64,000 nt of DNA from CAZYTM01 sp964649725. GTDB lineage: Bacteria > Desulfobacterota > Desulfuromonadia > Geobacterales > Geobacteraceae. Below, piece by piece: positions 52,201 to 60,595 of this stretch. Where the stretch lies: NCBI GenBank assembly GCA_964649725.1, contig CAZYTM010000003.1, forward strand, positions 62,001 to 126,000, given 5' to 3'. Within the stretch, counting starts at the first letter, position 1, and every line of letters starts with the position of its first letter. Both the position numbers and the translations under genes were made by a program. Under the pieces are notes generated by a model. The model searched no databases. It was not told the DNA's origin and saw only the letters and a list, made by a program, of their open reading frames with translations.

Positions 52201-53836
52201 CGAGGATCTGCTGCCCGGCACCGTAGGTGGAGTTGTATCCCCACGGCGTGGTGACGGCGTTCTGGTTCATATGGCAGTCGAGACAGAGGCTCGCCCCTGG
52301 GTTACGCAGGTTCTTGTCCGCCACTCTCCCGGCACTGTATGGTTTGTAGGCTACTGCCGCACCACTCCGCTCAACAGTAGTATCCTTCAATATCCCGCCA
52401 TTGACCGTGGCGCTGGCGTACCGGGTGGTCGTGCCGGACACGGTCGAGCCATGGGAGTTATGGCAGTCGAAGCACTGCACATTGCTCGACCCGCTCGTGT
52501 CGATGATCGCCCCGTCCACCCCGTTCACCGTGTCCCAGCCACGCTTGTTGGCAGAGGCATTGCCGTGCGCCGAATAGGACTTGGCGATCCGTTTCTGCGC
52601 CGCATTGGTCACGGTCGAGTATTTCCCCCAGGTGGTGGTGCCGGTCTGGCTGTAGCGGGCCGCCACGCTGCTGTTGTCCCAGGCGTATTGCCGGGGGGTC
52701 TTGCCGTCGCCGAACGGCTGACTGCTGTTATTCTGGTCGCTGTGACAGCCGAGGCAGTGACTTGTCACCTTGGCTATTTCGCTCCGCGATCCGTCAGCCA
52801 GGTACTGTACTGCCGTCACACCGGGTGTATAGACCGACGGTCTGCTCCCGGCACCGTAAATAACCAGCTCCACTGATGCTCCGGGGGATTTGCCTCCATG
52901 GTGATAGGCAGGGTTGATACTCCCGTCGCTGTTCGCTTCCCAGTGGCACTGGTAACAGCTGGCATCGCTCAGCGTCCCCTGGACATGATGGGAGTTGGCG
53001 CCGAACTGTGCGGCTATAGCGGCCCGCCCCCCCTGTGCCACGGAATGGCAGCCTAGACAGGAGGTGCTCCCCCACTGTGCAGCGGTCGCACTATGGCAGG
53101 AAATGCTGTTGCAGCTGCCGTTACGGCTAGCAGCCGGTGTCTGGCTGGGAAGATAGTTGGGGTAACTGAAATTCCCCGCCTTGGAATAGACCAGCCCCGG
53201 AGAGAGCGCCGGATTAAAGATGATCCCCCGTTTCCCGGCACTGGTGGCATGGGCGAACGGGATCGTCTCGGACATATGATCGGTGTGACATTTCGTACAG
53301 GAGAGCGCTCCTGGGCCGTAATAGCCATCGTGACGGAGATGGCTGCCATCGTTCGGCGGCAGCCCGTGGCAACGGTTGCAGTCATTCGGCGCGACAAAGG
53401 CAGTGGTGCACCAGATCGGGGTGACGGCTTCGAAATGACAGTTGACATTGCTGCAACTGCCGAAGGTCGGATTCGGGGTTTGCGGAAAGGCCGAGGAGGT
53501 ATTGCGGTATAATGCGGCCAGCGGTGAGCTGTTGATATTGGCAGAGAGCTTGATCCGCCCCTGTCGGTGTGAAGCTGTATAACCGTCACTGTTGCTGTGG
53601 CAGTGGGTACAGGAGGATGGCCCGGCAGTTGCCGGCATGTGGGAGTGGTGACTCCCCTGGAAACCGCCGCTGGTTATATTGCGGTAGGGTGCATCGACCG
53701 GCCGGTAGTCGACCGGGCTTCTCGTCCCGTGGCAGTCATAGCATCTTATCGAGGCGACAACAGGAAGTGCGTAACAGAGGAGACTGAGAGCAATAAACCA
53801 GCATACCCCTAGTCGCTGCAAAGGCCCTACGCCCAT
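49214..53836 (-). CDS. Giant 14-heme c-type cytochrome with fibronectin-like repeats
   Basis: 1540 residues with signal peptide (VCWFIALSLLCYALPVVAS). I count twelve CXXCH sites (from C32YDCH to CSKCH near residue 720) and two CX4CH sites, CSNVNCH (128-134) and CNSISCH (242-248), the CX4CH...CXXCH domain style named from Geobacter sulfurreducens. A further unpaired Cys in NCMDARHKG and a later TCHENN could mark a lost or widely spaced site. Residues about 840-1125 hold three fibronectin III-like repeats (PVPIVHANST, LQWNSVSGPVIEYQAEY, YYWRVQARNG). Next come a cysteine knot CYGDSCCLYGCSTC, and a C-terminal beta-rich domain of 400 residues. It is probably surface-exposed. AAGGGGGTG precedes the ATG. 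Confidence 0.9.
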   Translation of the reverse strand: MGVGPLQRLGVCWFIALSLLCYALPVVASIRCYDCHGTRSPVDYRPVDAPYRNITSGGFQGSHHSHMPATAGPSSCTHCHSNSDGYTASHRQGRIKLSANINSSPLAALYRNTSSAFPQTPNPTFGSCSNVNCHFEAVTPIWCTTAFVAPNDCNRCHGLPPNDGSHLRHDGYYGPGALSCTKCHTDHMSETIPFAHATSAGKRGIIFNPALSPGLVYSKAGNFSYPNYLPSQTPAASRNGSCNSISCHSATAAQWGSTSCLGCHSVAQGGRAAIAAQFGANSHHVQGTLSDASCYQCHWEANSDGSINPAYHHGGKSPGASVELVIYGAGSRPSVYTPGVTAVQYLADGSRSEIAKVTSHCLGCHSDQNNSSQPFGDGKTPRQYAWDNSSVAARYSQTGTTTWGKYSTVTNAAQKRIAKSYSAHGNASANKRGWDTVNGVDGAIIDTSGSSNVQCFDCHNSHGSTVSGTTTRYASATVNGGILKDTTVERSGAAVAYKPYSAGRVADKNLRNPGASLCLDCHMNQNAVTTPWGYNSTYGAGQQILGYWDSPFMSYSGAGAKKRYSYKGENLIKGGHFGASTPLSTNAMAGIGGLCTPCHDPHGVSPTIGSNQQYAVPLLKGTYLTSPYREDVAPVNNWGQTTFNEITYHIDQNTFGSRIDDAVSGIVENDSQFAGLCLQCHGKSSLTNGSNHSWKSKDRIHETVKGWKTANGTIKHNYSCSKCHSVHTSSVLPRLMVTNCMDARHKGRVGLNLAPVVSSSGSGDVGAGSGRIPGSYTSYGDTSPGTYQPTCHENNTGSGTDQSWNSVTPWAAEQAMTITGGPTSELRTTSYLTGVWWTFLWSTNIPGSTIVEFGLTSAYGSINTEPSLVQNHVGVVKNLLNHTTYHYRVKSISYTGKSAVSSDFTFYTSAPPTVPVPIVHANSTCVSSCSETLQWNAAMDIPDNGPIEYNVQVSTDSSFASAVQSSGWISTTSWSPVLATNNSWYWRVQSRDANHTTAQDPTSGWSATQSFIMIDGAPPLAPTQLLPASGSAVLSDTQLQWNSVSGPVIEYQAEYSTDPTFATGVVASGWITNTYFFPYPGPGSYYWRVQARNGISLATSPYSPVWSFSVSDGCYGDSCCLYGCSTCPTLYSWNGESYAFETDTFPTGFLGTKTPTGFRKPNPFEYHLLESGPQLKDGFYSLKIVEERDETDYFDSLKLFAVDYPADLDLFQELRTNGTYSAPAAMLHTVARTLKRPVSITHLNSGADVSARLAASDQDYLVLNNDRNLDFNWQTLEIDLGDQSQAPQIKLIIDAQTVVPTTSAGMARKDLLSLNGKITKLEVQDGSGNWVLVPYAIKEVYSPKERGNAYLVDITNIFRIYNINSFKFRLSFLYKVYLDALYFDTTADQPVTLTELPLQSAELGYYGFSRKTDGELFDYIYGDIVTRGTSYFSGAYTRYGDVTPLLTQTDDKFVIFAGGEELSVRFAADAAVPEGKARKYLLYANGYYKATGNTNITHTVLPLPFAAMSNFPYNTAVENYPADAGHQQYQQDYNTRVVVP

Positions 53837-54033
53837 GGCAACACCCCCTTATGGATTTCATTCCTGCAGCACGTTTGTATAACTGTTGCTAAAATGTCAT
53901 TTTCTTTACTTGCCGCTAAATGGCGCCGCTATCAGGCCCTTCTACGCACATGCAAATATCGCCATTAATTAATTCATAGATATCAGCATGTTGCGCTTAA
54001 CAAAATTTTGACGCAAATACATATATTTACAAA

Positions 54034-54049
54034 AGCATAAATAATGCCA
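54034..54049 (-). promoter_or_regulatory. Sigma-54-like promoter of the giant cytochrome gene
   Basis: Minus strand reads TGGCATTATTTATGCT: GG and GC are ten bases apart and TGGCA matches the -24 element well. Start of transcription would be near 54022, about 185 bases upstream of the ATG. Gap 53837-54241 contains no gene. Confidence 0.5.
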
Positions 54050-54064
54050 ATATTCATATAAATT

Positions 54065-54128
54065 GTTTGACTTGATACGGTTTATTATTTTTGGCTTATT
54101 GAATAATTCTGGTCATTTGACTTGATGC
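54065..54128. promoter_or_regulatory. Two direct repeats upstream of the sigma-54-like promoter
   Basis: GTTTGACTTGATAC (54065-54078) and ATTTGACTTGATGC (54115-54128) share 11 of 14 bases and lie 50 bp apart, about -50 and -100 from the predicted start of the giant cytochrome transcript. They could be activator sites for an enhancer-binding protein. Confidence 0.45.
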
Positions 54129-54241
54129 AGCTGATATCTGCCATGACCCTGCAAAAATGAGAGGAGTGGAGCAGGTAACCGGGAGAAGAAGATCAAGGTG
54201 TCTGCTAAAAACAGTTTTCTCAGGGGGAAGCAACTGGTTCG

Positions 54242-56308
54242 CTAGGTGAGACCGAAACGGAGCCGCACCTCTTGCGGGGCCGGGTCGAAACGGGAAAATT
54301 CCATGGTAAATGTGCCTCGCCCTTTGGTGGCACTGCGTAATTCGGTCATATAGCCGAACATCTCGGCCAGCGGCACCAATGCGCGGATAGACTGCAACTC
54401 CCCTTCAGTGAGGATACCCTCGACCCGGCCCCGCTTCTGCTGCAGTGAACCGAGCACCTTGCCGGCGCTCTCCTGCGGGGTGACTATCTCCAGGGCCATG
54501 ATCGGTTCGAGCAGAACGATACCCGCCTCCCGCGCCGCCATCACTATCCCCCGCTGGGCCGCCCCCCGCACCCCCGCCTCGGTGGTAACCCCTGGTTCGA
54601 AAGGGATCTCCAGCACCCTCACCTCCAGGTCGATAAGTGGATAGCCGGTCTGGGAACCGGCGCTGCAGGTCTGCACCAGCGAGTCGCGAAAGGTGACAGC
54701 AAAATCCTTGGCAAAGGGGAGATGCTCCACTGCCGGCAGGGATATCTTTATGCCGCTGCCGCGAGGCCGCGGGGTAAGTCGGAGCAGCGCCTCCCCCCCC
54801 TGCAGTTTGCCATCATGCTCCACCCGGATCACCTCCCGCCTCTCCACGCTGCGGGCCGGTGTCTCACGGTAGACCACCTGGGGGCGGCCGGTCTTCACCG
54901 CCACGCCGAACTCCCTTGGCAGACGGTCGGTGATGATCTCCAGATGGAGTTCCCCCATGCCGGTCAGGATGGTCTGGCCGGTCTCAGGGTCTTCGTGGAC
55001 GCGGAAGGTCGGGTCCTCCCACTGCAGCTTCTCCAGGGCGGGCAAGAGCTTGTCCCGGTCGTCAACGCCGCGTGGTTCGACCGCCAGCGACACCACCGGC
55101 TCCGGAACCGTCAAACCGGCGAGCAGCAGGGGATGCCCCGGGAGACTCAGGGTGTCGCCGGTCAACGCCTCCTTGAGCCCGGTGGCAGCGACGATATCCC
55201 CGGCAAAAGCCTCTTCGATCTGCTCCCGCTTGTGGGCATGCATGCGGAAGAGCCGGGAGATCTTCTCGAAATGCCCCCGGTTGCTGTTCAGCACCGCCTG
55301 CCCGCTCTTGATGCTGCCGCTGTAGATTCGCATATAGGTGAGCTTCCTGCCGTCATCGGCCAGGACCTTGAAGGCCAGGGCGCAGAGCGGACCCCGGGGA
55401 TCGCAGGGGAGTTCGACCGGTTCGCTGCCGTCAGGCTTTGTCGCTTCAGCCGGCGGGCGGTCGAGCGGTGCCGGCAGATAGTGGGCAACGCCGTCCAGCA
55501 GCGGCTGTATCCCCTTGTTACGGAGTGCCGAGCCGAGAAAGACCGGGAAGAGCGCCGAAGCAAGGACCGCCTGACGAAGTGCAGGGCGGAGTCTCTCCGC
55601 ACTGACCGGCACGCCGGCGAGGAAGTCGCTCAGTATCGCGTCGTCGAAGTCGGCAACCGCCTCCACCAGCTTCTCTCTAGCCTGGCGCATCTCTTCAGCC
55701 ATTTCTGTTGGTACCGGCCTGCTATCGACGCTCATACCCTGGTCTGCTTCGCTGAAAAAGAGCGCCTCTTCGGTGAGCAGATCTATTATGCCGCTGAACC
55801 CCCCTTCGCTGCCGATCGGCAGCTGCATCAACACCGGCCTTGCCGCCAGCCGCTGCTCCAGCTGCTCCAGTAGCCTAGGCAGGTCGGCACCGACCCGGTC
55901 GAGCTTGTTGACAAAACAGATGCGCGGCACTTTATAGCGATTGGCCTGCCGCCAGACCGACTCGCTCTGCGGCTGCACCCCTTCAACGGCGCTGAAGATG
56001 GCTACAGCGCCATCCAGCACCCGCATGCTCCGTTCCACCTCGATGGTGAAGTCGATATGGCCGGGGGTATCGATCAGGTTGATCCAGCAGTCGCCCCAGG
56101 AGCAGGTAGTGGTAGTGGCAGTGATGGTGATCCCCCGCTCCTGCTCCTGGGGCATCCAGTCCATGACCGCCTCACCCTCGTGGACCTCTCCCATCTTGTG
56201 GGTCTCACCGCTGTAAAAAAGGATACGCTCTGATACCGTGGTCTTGCCGGCGTCGATGTGGGAGATGATGCCGATGTTGCGAATCTTGTCGAGGGGTGGC
56301 CGTTCCAT
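54242..56308 (-). CDS. fusA: Elongation factor G paralogue (EF-G-like)
   Basis: 688 residues. GIISHIDAGKTTVSERILFY is the G1 loop, ERGITITAT the switch I region, DTPGHIDF G3, and NKLDRVGAD G4. Domains II to V follow, with LPREFGVAVKTGRPQVVYRE in domain IV and GYMTELRSATKGRGTFTMEF in domain V. It translocates ribosomes or assists recycling. The gene is not beside rpsL/rpsG/tufA, so it is probably a second EF-G (EF-G2 type) rather than the main one. Confidence 0.9.
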   Translation of the reverse strand: MERPPLDKIRNIGIISHIDAGKTTVSERILFYSGETHKMGEVHEGEAVMDWMPQEQERGITITATTTTCSWGDCWINLIDTPGHIDFTIEVERSMRVLDGAVAIFSAVEGVQPQSESVWRQANRYKVPRICFVNKLDRVGADLPRLLEQLEQRLAARPVLMQLPIGSEGGFSGIIDLLTEEALFFSEADQGMSVDSRPVPTEMAEEMRQAREKLVEAVADFDDAILSDFLAGVPVSAERLRPALRQAVLASALFPVFLGSALRNKGIQPLLDGVAHYLPAPLDRPPAEATKPDGSEPVELPCDPRGPLCALAFKVLADDGRKLTYMRIYSGSIKSGQAVLNSNRGHFEKISRLFRMHAHKREQIEEAFAGDIVAATGLKEALTGDTLSLPGHPLLLAGLTVPEPVVSLAVEPRGVDDRDKLLPALEKLQWEDPTFRVHEDPETGQTILTGMGELHLEIITDRLPREFGVAVKTGRPQVVYRETPARSVERREVIRVEHDGKLQGGEALLRLTPRPRGSGIKISLPAVEHLPFAKDFAVTFRDSLVQTCSAGSQTGYPLIDLEVRVLEIPFEPGVTTEAGVRGAAQRGIVMAAREAGIVLLEPIMALEIVTPQESAGKVLGSLQQKRGRVEGILTEGELQSIRALVPLAEMFGYMTELRSATKGRGTFTMEFSRFDPAPQEVRLRFGLT

Positions 56309-56414
56309 ATAGATTCCGTGGCGCTCCTTGGTCTGCCTGTCGGGTAATCGTCAGACTAACCTGGCTGCTCGTGCGTCACTCACTATACACTCAACCAGAG
56401 CCGACTGCAAGAGG

Positions 56415-57194
56415 CTACTCGCCGGTAAAGACCGGCGGCCGCTTCTCCATGAACGCCGCAATCCCCTCGGCATAGTCTTTACTGTCGTAGACCAGCCGCC
56501 GCAGCCCCTGGACCCGTTCGAAGGTGTTCGGGCTGAGGGGATAGGCACTGGCCAATAGCCTGATCTGCTCCTTGATGACGCTGATGGAGAGGGGGCTGTT
56601 CCTGGCAATCCGTCGCGCCAGGTCGTAGGTGAAGTCCTCGATCTCTGCTGCTGCCACCATATGATTGAGTATCCCCCGCTGCTCCGCCTGCTCGGCAGTT
56701 ACCGGGGCAGCAGAGAAGAACATCTCCTTGGCGATGTTCACCCCCATTATGTTCATGAAGTGGAGGATCCCGGAGACATTGTAAGGGACGCCGATCTTCG
56801 CCGGGGTCATGCAGAAACTTGTGGCCGGGGTACCGATCAGGATGTCGCAGGAGAGCGCCAGGTCGCAGGCACCCCCCCAGACACTCCCCTCGATCATGGC
56901 GATGACCGGCAGTGGCAGTTGCTGGATCTCCCGCATGATGGTGATAAGCGGGTCGCTGTAGGCGAGCGGGTCGCGCCCCGGATGGGGCAACTCAGCCACA
57001 TCGTGCCCGGCCGACCAGACCTTGGCGCCAGGGAGCGCCCGGAGGACCAGCACCCGTGCCTTCCCCTGCTGCAGCGCCTCCATGGCCGCAATGGTTTCGT
57101 CGATGAGGATCTTGGAGAGGACATTGCGGCGTTCCGGATGGTTGAAGGTGATGGTGCCGATATTCTCTTTCAGCTGGGTGGTGATACGGGTCAT
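56415..57194 (-). CDS. Methylmalonyl-CoA decarboxylase-like crotonase (ScpB type)
   Basis: 259 residues from ATG 57194 (AAGGAG upstream); an in-frame extension upstream is not supported. Crotonase fold: ITFNHPERRNVLSKILIDE, GAKVWSAGHDVAELPHPGRD and IEGSVWGGACDLALSCDILI, which line up with my memory of E. coli ScpB. SFCMTPAKIGVPYNVSGILH follows. ScpB decarboxylates (R)-methylmalonyl-CoA to propionyl-CoA. No other propionate pathway genes are visible nearby, so the reaction is inferred from similarity only. It lies 106 bases upstream of the EF-G gene on the same strand. Confidence 0.85.
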   Translation of the reverse strand: MTRITTQLKENIGTITFNHPERRNVLSKILIDETIAAMEALQQGKARVLVLRALPGAKVWSAGHDVAELPHPGRDPLAYSDPLITIMREIQQLPLPVIAMIEGSVWGGACDLALSCDILIGTPATSFCMTPAKIGVPYNVSGILHFMNIMGVNIAKEMFFSAAPVTAEQAEQRGILNHMVAAAEIEDFTYDLARRIARNSPLSISVIKEQIRLLASAYPLSPNTFERVQGLRRLVYDSKDYAEGIAAFMEKRPPVFTGE

Positions 57195-57330
57195 GGCAGC
57201 TCCTTGAGACGGATTGCGAACAATCGCTCCAAAAGGATACCAGAAAAATCGGGGGTGGAAAGTCATCGGGAAAAATCAGTGGCGCAAAGCGGGAAAGAGA
57301 GAGACAATGAGACAATCCGTAACGTAAAAA

Positions 57331-57366
57331 ATTCTGTCCCCAATTTTCACAGCAAAGGGACAGAAT
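57331..57366. repeat. REP-like palindrome
   Basis: ATTCTGTCCC (57331-57340) and GGGACAGAAT (57357-57366) are perfect inverted 10-mers separated by 16 bases. The motif of GGGACAGAAT near a free 3' end resembles palindromic elements often seen with REP-associated transposases in deltaproteobacteria. The gap 57195-57436 holds nothing else. Confidence 0.6.
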
Positions 57367-57436
57367 ATGGGGGCAAGTTGGATTTTAGAATATTGCCTGT
57401 GTAAAAGGAATTCTAGGTGGGTCAAGGCCGAAGATA

Positions 57437-59014
57437 TCAATGTCTATACGGGTCAACATGCTGCGCCTCACCCTTCCTGGCCGGGGGCTTGACCTCCCGG
57501 TACTCCTCCAGCGGCTTTTTATCCTTGACGTTAAAGACCTCTATCGCCGACTTCCCCTCGATCGGACAGACATACTCGCAGATGCCGCAGCCGTTGCAGA
57601 GCTCGTCCACCACATAAGGGACCCTGACCTTTACTGTCTGACCGTTTAAGCCGCGCATGGTCTGGATCTCGGCGCGGATCGCCTTCTGCGGGATCGGGCA
57701 GTGCTCCTCGCAGACGATGCAGTCGATCCGTTTGGCAAAGGGGATGCAGTGGTCCTTGTCAAAGACCGCCTTGCCGATCACCTCCCGCTTCTTCCGCTCC
57801 ACCTCCAGATCGGGGATGGCACCGGTGGGGCAGACCTGGCCGCAGAGGGTGCAGTTGTATTCGCAGTAGCCGAGCCTGGCGATCAGCAACGGCGTGTAGA
57901 CCCCTTCGATCCCTGCCTGGGCAAGGGCCGGATAGAGGGCGCTGCGGAGGCAGACCTTCATGCACTCGCCGCAACGGACGCATTTGGCCAGGAACTCCTC
58001 TTCGTTTCGCACCCCGGGCGGGCGGAGCAGCCTGGCATGGGCTTCAGGGGAGCGGAAGCGGAACAGCCGGGCGAGGAAGAAGCCTCCCGCCAGCCCGCCA
58101 AGGAAGACCCGCCGCTCCATCACCGGCCCGCCAGCGGCAGGATTTAAACTGCCGAAACGGAAGCTGACCCGGCTGTTCGGGCAACCAAACTGGCACTCCA
58201 GACAGAGGATACACTCCTCCTTCTGCAGCAACTCTTCGCTGAAAGATGTTGGGCAAAGAACGCGGCACTGTTGGCAGTCGCTACAGAGTCTGGCCGGTAC
58301 CCGGCTGAAGGGGGAGAGCCGGGCCAGCAGGCCGAGCAGGGTGCCGAGGGGGCAGAGGTTGCGACACCAGTTGCGGGTTTCATACCGCTCCAGCCAGATG
58401 ATCAGGAGAAAGACCAGTGCCGAGATGAAGGCGAGCGGATACAAGGTCTCGCGGAACGGGAGGAGATAGTCGCGGATCAGTTTATAACCCGGGGAGAGGA
58501 TATCGCGGCGGTCCCCCATGACACGGTAGAGACCGACCCAGCCGGAGCGGACCGTCTCGCCCAAGAGCGGGTGGGCAAAGAAGGTGAGGGCCCGGACCAG
58601 GATGGCGATCGGGTCGAAGAGACCGGCCAGGTTAAGCTTGAAGAGGGAGGCCATCAGAAGCGGCAGGAGCAGCCAGTATTTGACGCTCCCCTTGAGCCAG
58701 CGAAGCGGAGCACTTTTGCGGATTTTGCCGGTCACCAGGTCGAGGATGGTGCCGAGGGGGCAGAGCCAGCCGCAGAAGAAACGGCCGAGCAGGGCGGAAA
58801 AGAAGAGCACCAGTACTCCGGGGAGGAGCAGCGGCACCCACGATTTCACCGCCAGCAGGGTGGTGGCGGCGGTGAGCGGATTGGCGCGGAAAAAGGCGTT
58901 CACCGCCACCCCGAGCCGGTCGCTGCCGCGGTACTCGGTATGGAGGAAAAAGAGGATAAAGATGGCGAGGAATATATATTGGCAGATGCGGGCCGAGCTG
59001 ATCTTATTCTTCAT
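57437..59014 (-). CDS. NapH/NapG-like fused membrane polyferredoxin
   Basis: 525 residues. The N-terminal 260 have several membrane helices with the two CX3CP loops CGWLCPLGTILDL and CRNLCPLGTLLG, as in NapH/NosR-type quinol-linked proteins. Cluster motifs follow: CSDCQQCRVLCP, CILCLECQFGCP. A twin-arginine-like stretch MERRVFLGGLAGG follows in mid-protein, and then CVRCGECMKVC, CTLCGQVCP, CIVCEEHCP and CNGCGICEYVCP, as in NapG/MauM ferredoxins. It looks like a head-to-tail fusion of NapH and NapG parts. It probably transfers electrons between the quinone pool and an unknown acceptor. No nitrate reductase gene is in view. Confidence 0.85.
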   Translation of the reverse strand: MKNKISSARICQYIFLAIFILFFLHTEYRGSDRLGVAVNAFFRANPLTAATTLLAVKSWVPLLLPGVLVLFFSALLGRFFCGWLCPLGTILDLVTGKIRKSAPLRWLKGSVKYWLLLPLLMASLFKLNLAGLFDPIAILVRALTFFAHPLLGETVRSGWVGLYRVMGDRRDILSPGYKLIRDYLLPFRETLYPLAFISALVFLLIIWLERYETRNWCRNLCPLGTLLGLLARLSPFSRVPARLCSDCQQCRVLCPTSFSEELLQKEECILCLECQFGCPNSRVSFRFGSLNPAAGGPVMERRVFLGGLAGGFFLARLFRFRSPEAHARLLRPPGVRNEEEFLAKCVRCGECMKVCLRSALYPALAQAGIEGVYTPLLIARLGYCEYNCTLCGQVCPTGAIPDLEVERKKREVIGKAVFDKDHCIPFAKRIDCIVCEEHCPIPQKAIRAEIQTMRGLNGQTVKVRVPYVVDELCNGCGICEYVCPIEGKSAIEVFNVKDKKPLEEYREVKPPARKGEAQHVDPYRH

Positions 59015-59202
59015 GGGCCTTATCGTAGCACTCCAGGGGATATTTATGCAACAGCTTGCGTCACTGCCGCTATTTTGTTAAAAAGCACCGGGTAAAACAG
59101 GGGGCCAACCCTTTAGCATCGGCATCTCCCGGATATAAGTCACGATTAGCCGACAACAAGGGGTTGCCCCCCATTATGCGTATTAACAATTATTCCGCCA
59201 GA

Positions 59203-59382
59203 TTACAGGCCGATGAGCCCCTGGGCCTTGCCTAGCCTGCACTGCATCTTCCCGGCGATCCTGTCCAGCCCCCCTTTGACCGCCATCCTTCTGCTTGCGG
59301 TTACTCTTGCGATGACCCCTTTCAACAGACCTTTGACAATGCGGAACCGCCCTTTTGCCAGATGTTTCGTGCTCCGTTTCAT
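59203..59382 (-). CDS. CsbD-like small stress protein
   Basis: 59 residues starting MKRSTKHLAKGRFRIVKG, with repeated KG...A/GK..G helical turns (KGGLDRIAGKMQCRLGKAQG) as in the CsbD family of small, charged helical proteins induced in stress. The ATG at 59382 is behind a near-perfect AGGAGGT at six bases. An in-frame longer start is not needed. It is divergent from pirin. Function is not known in detail for the family. Confidence 0.75.
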   Translation of the reverse strand: MKRSTKHLAKGRFRIVKGLLKGVIARVTASRRMAVKGGLDRIAGKMQCRLGKAQGLIGL

Positions 59383-59600
59383 ATGCCACCTCCTCAGCGG
59401 GGTTGAGTTGCATCCCCATTCTGTCACTGTAATTATAGCAAACAACCTGCTGATAATACCAACTATTATGATGCCGTGCGCAAGGGTGGTATTAAGGAGC
59501 ACCATTGATAATTTTCAAAGCATATGTAGACTTGAATATAGAAGTCGCCAGTAAACACCTGGCAAAATATAACTGCAAAGCACGCAGAGGAGAGCTGACC

Positions 59601-60509
59601 ATGAGCAGACGCAAAATCGACCGTATTTTGAAGAGCCGCCCCACCATCGAAGGGGCCGGTGTCCATCTGAAAAGGGCGTTCGGCTATTCCCAGCTACCGC
59701 TCTTCGATCCCTTCCTGATGCTGGACGATTTTCACACCGCCAATCCGGCAGAGTATCTGGCAGGCTTCCCCTGGCACCCCCACCGCGGGATCGAGACCAT
59801 CACCTATGTACTTGAGGGGGTGGTCGAACATGGGGACAGCATGGGGAACAAGGGGGCGATCAGTGCCGGCGACGTGCAGTGGATGACTGCAGGGAGCGGC
59901 ATCATCCATCAGGAGATGCCACAACAGAGTCCGACCGGGATGATGTGGGGGTTCCAGTTCTGGGCCAATCTCCCTGCTGCCGAAAAGATGATGGCGCCCC
60001 GCTACCGGGACGTGAAGAGTGTTGACATTCCGGAAGTGCTGCTCGATACCGGGGTGAGGGTGAAGGTCGTCAGCGGCCGGATCAACGGCACGCAGGGGCC
60101 GGTGCGGGATATCGTCATCGATCCGGAGATGCTCGATATCAGCATCCCTGCAGCGACGACTTTTCGGCACCGGGTCAAGGAGGGGCATACCGCAGTCGCC
60201 TACGTGCTGGCCGGCGAGGGGCATTTCGACGAGCAAAGGGACGCCTTTGCCTACGAGATGGTCGGCAAGGGGTGGATGGATCTGAGCAGACGCTGCAGTT
60301 GCGGCGCGGAGACGGTCATCCTCTATGAACGGAGTGGCGACGAGGTGATGGTCGAGACCGGCGAGCATCCGGTCCGCTTCCTCTTCATCTCCGGTAAACC
60401 GCTTAATGAACCGATCGCCTGGTACGGCCCGATCGTCATGAACACCAAAGAGGAGCTGCGGGTCGCCTTCGAGGAGTTCGAGAAGGGGACCTTCATCAAG
60501 AAGAGGTAG
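59601..60509 (+). CDS. Pirin family protein
   Basis: 302 residues from ATG 59601 with GAGGAGAG upstream. The N-terminal cupin has FPWHPHRGIETITYVLEGVV with the metal-binding HxH and a downstream EMP motif IIHQEMPQ; the C-terminal cupin region contains FLFISGKPLNEPIAWYGP. Pirins bind iron; some are quercetin dioxygenases and others act as regulators. Role in this organism unknown. It is followed by a hairpin terminator shared with the convergent DUF362 gene. Confidence 0.92.
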   Translation: MSRRKIDRILKSRPTIEGAGVHLKRAFGYSQLPLFDPFLMLDDFHTANPAEYLAGFPWHPHRGIETITYVLEGVVEHGDSMGNKGAISAGDVQWMTAGSGIIHQEMPQQSPTGMMWGFQFWANLPAAEKMMAPRYRDVKSVDIPEVLLDTGVRVKVVSGRINGTQGPVRDIVIDPEMLDISIPAATTFRHRVKEGHTAVAYVLAGEGHFDEQRDAFAYEMVGKGWMDLSRRCSCGAETVILYERSGDEVMVETGEHPVRFLFISGKPLNEPIAWYGPIVMNTKEELRVAFEEFEKGTFIKKR

Positions 60510-60529
60510 TTTTTCAGCAGAAAAAACAG

Positions 60530-60560
60530 AGGGGACCCCCCTTTTTACCGGGGGCCCCCT
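60530..60560. terminator. Terminator between pirin and DUF362 genes
   Basis: AGGGG-A-CCCCC (60530-60540) pairs with GGGGG-C-CCCCT (60550-60560) over 10 bp with one mismatch. A run of A upstream gives a T-run on the minus strand, so it best terminates the DUF362 transcript, though the position suits both. Confidence 0.75.
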
Positions 60561-60595
60561 TCTACTGCCATAGTTGGCGAATAGTGCGAATCATC

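Noticed and set aside
54722..55873. 383-residue open frame on the plus strand within the EF-G region
   Set aside because: Antisense to EF-G with all G motifs; arginine/histidine/leucine-rich composition typical of a shadow frame.
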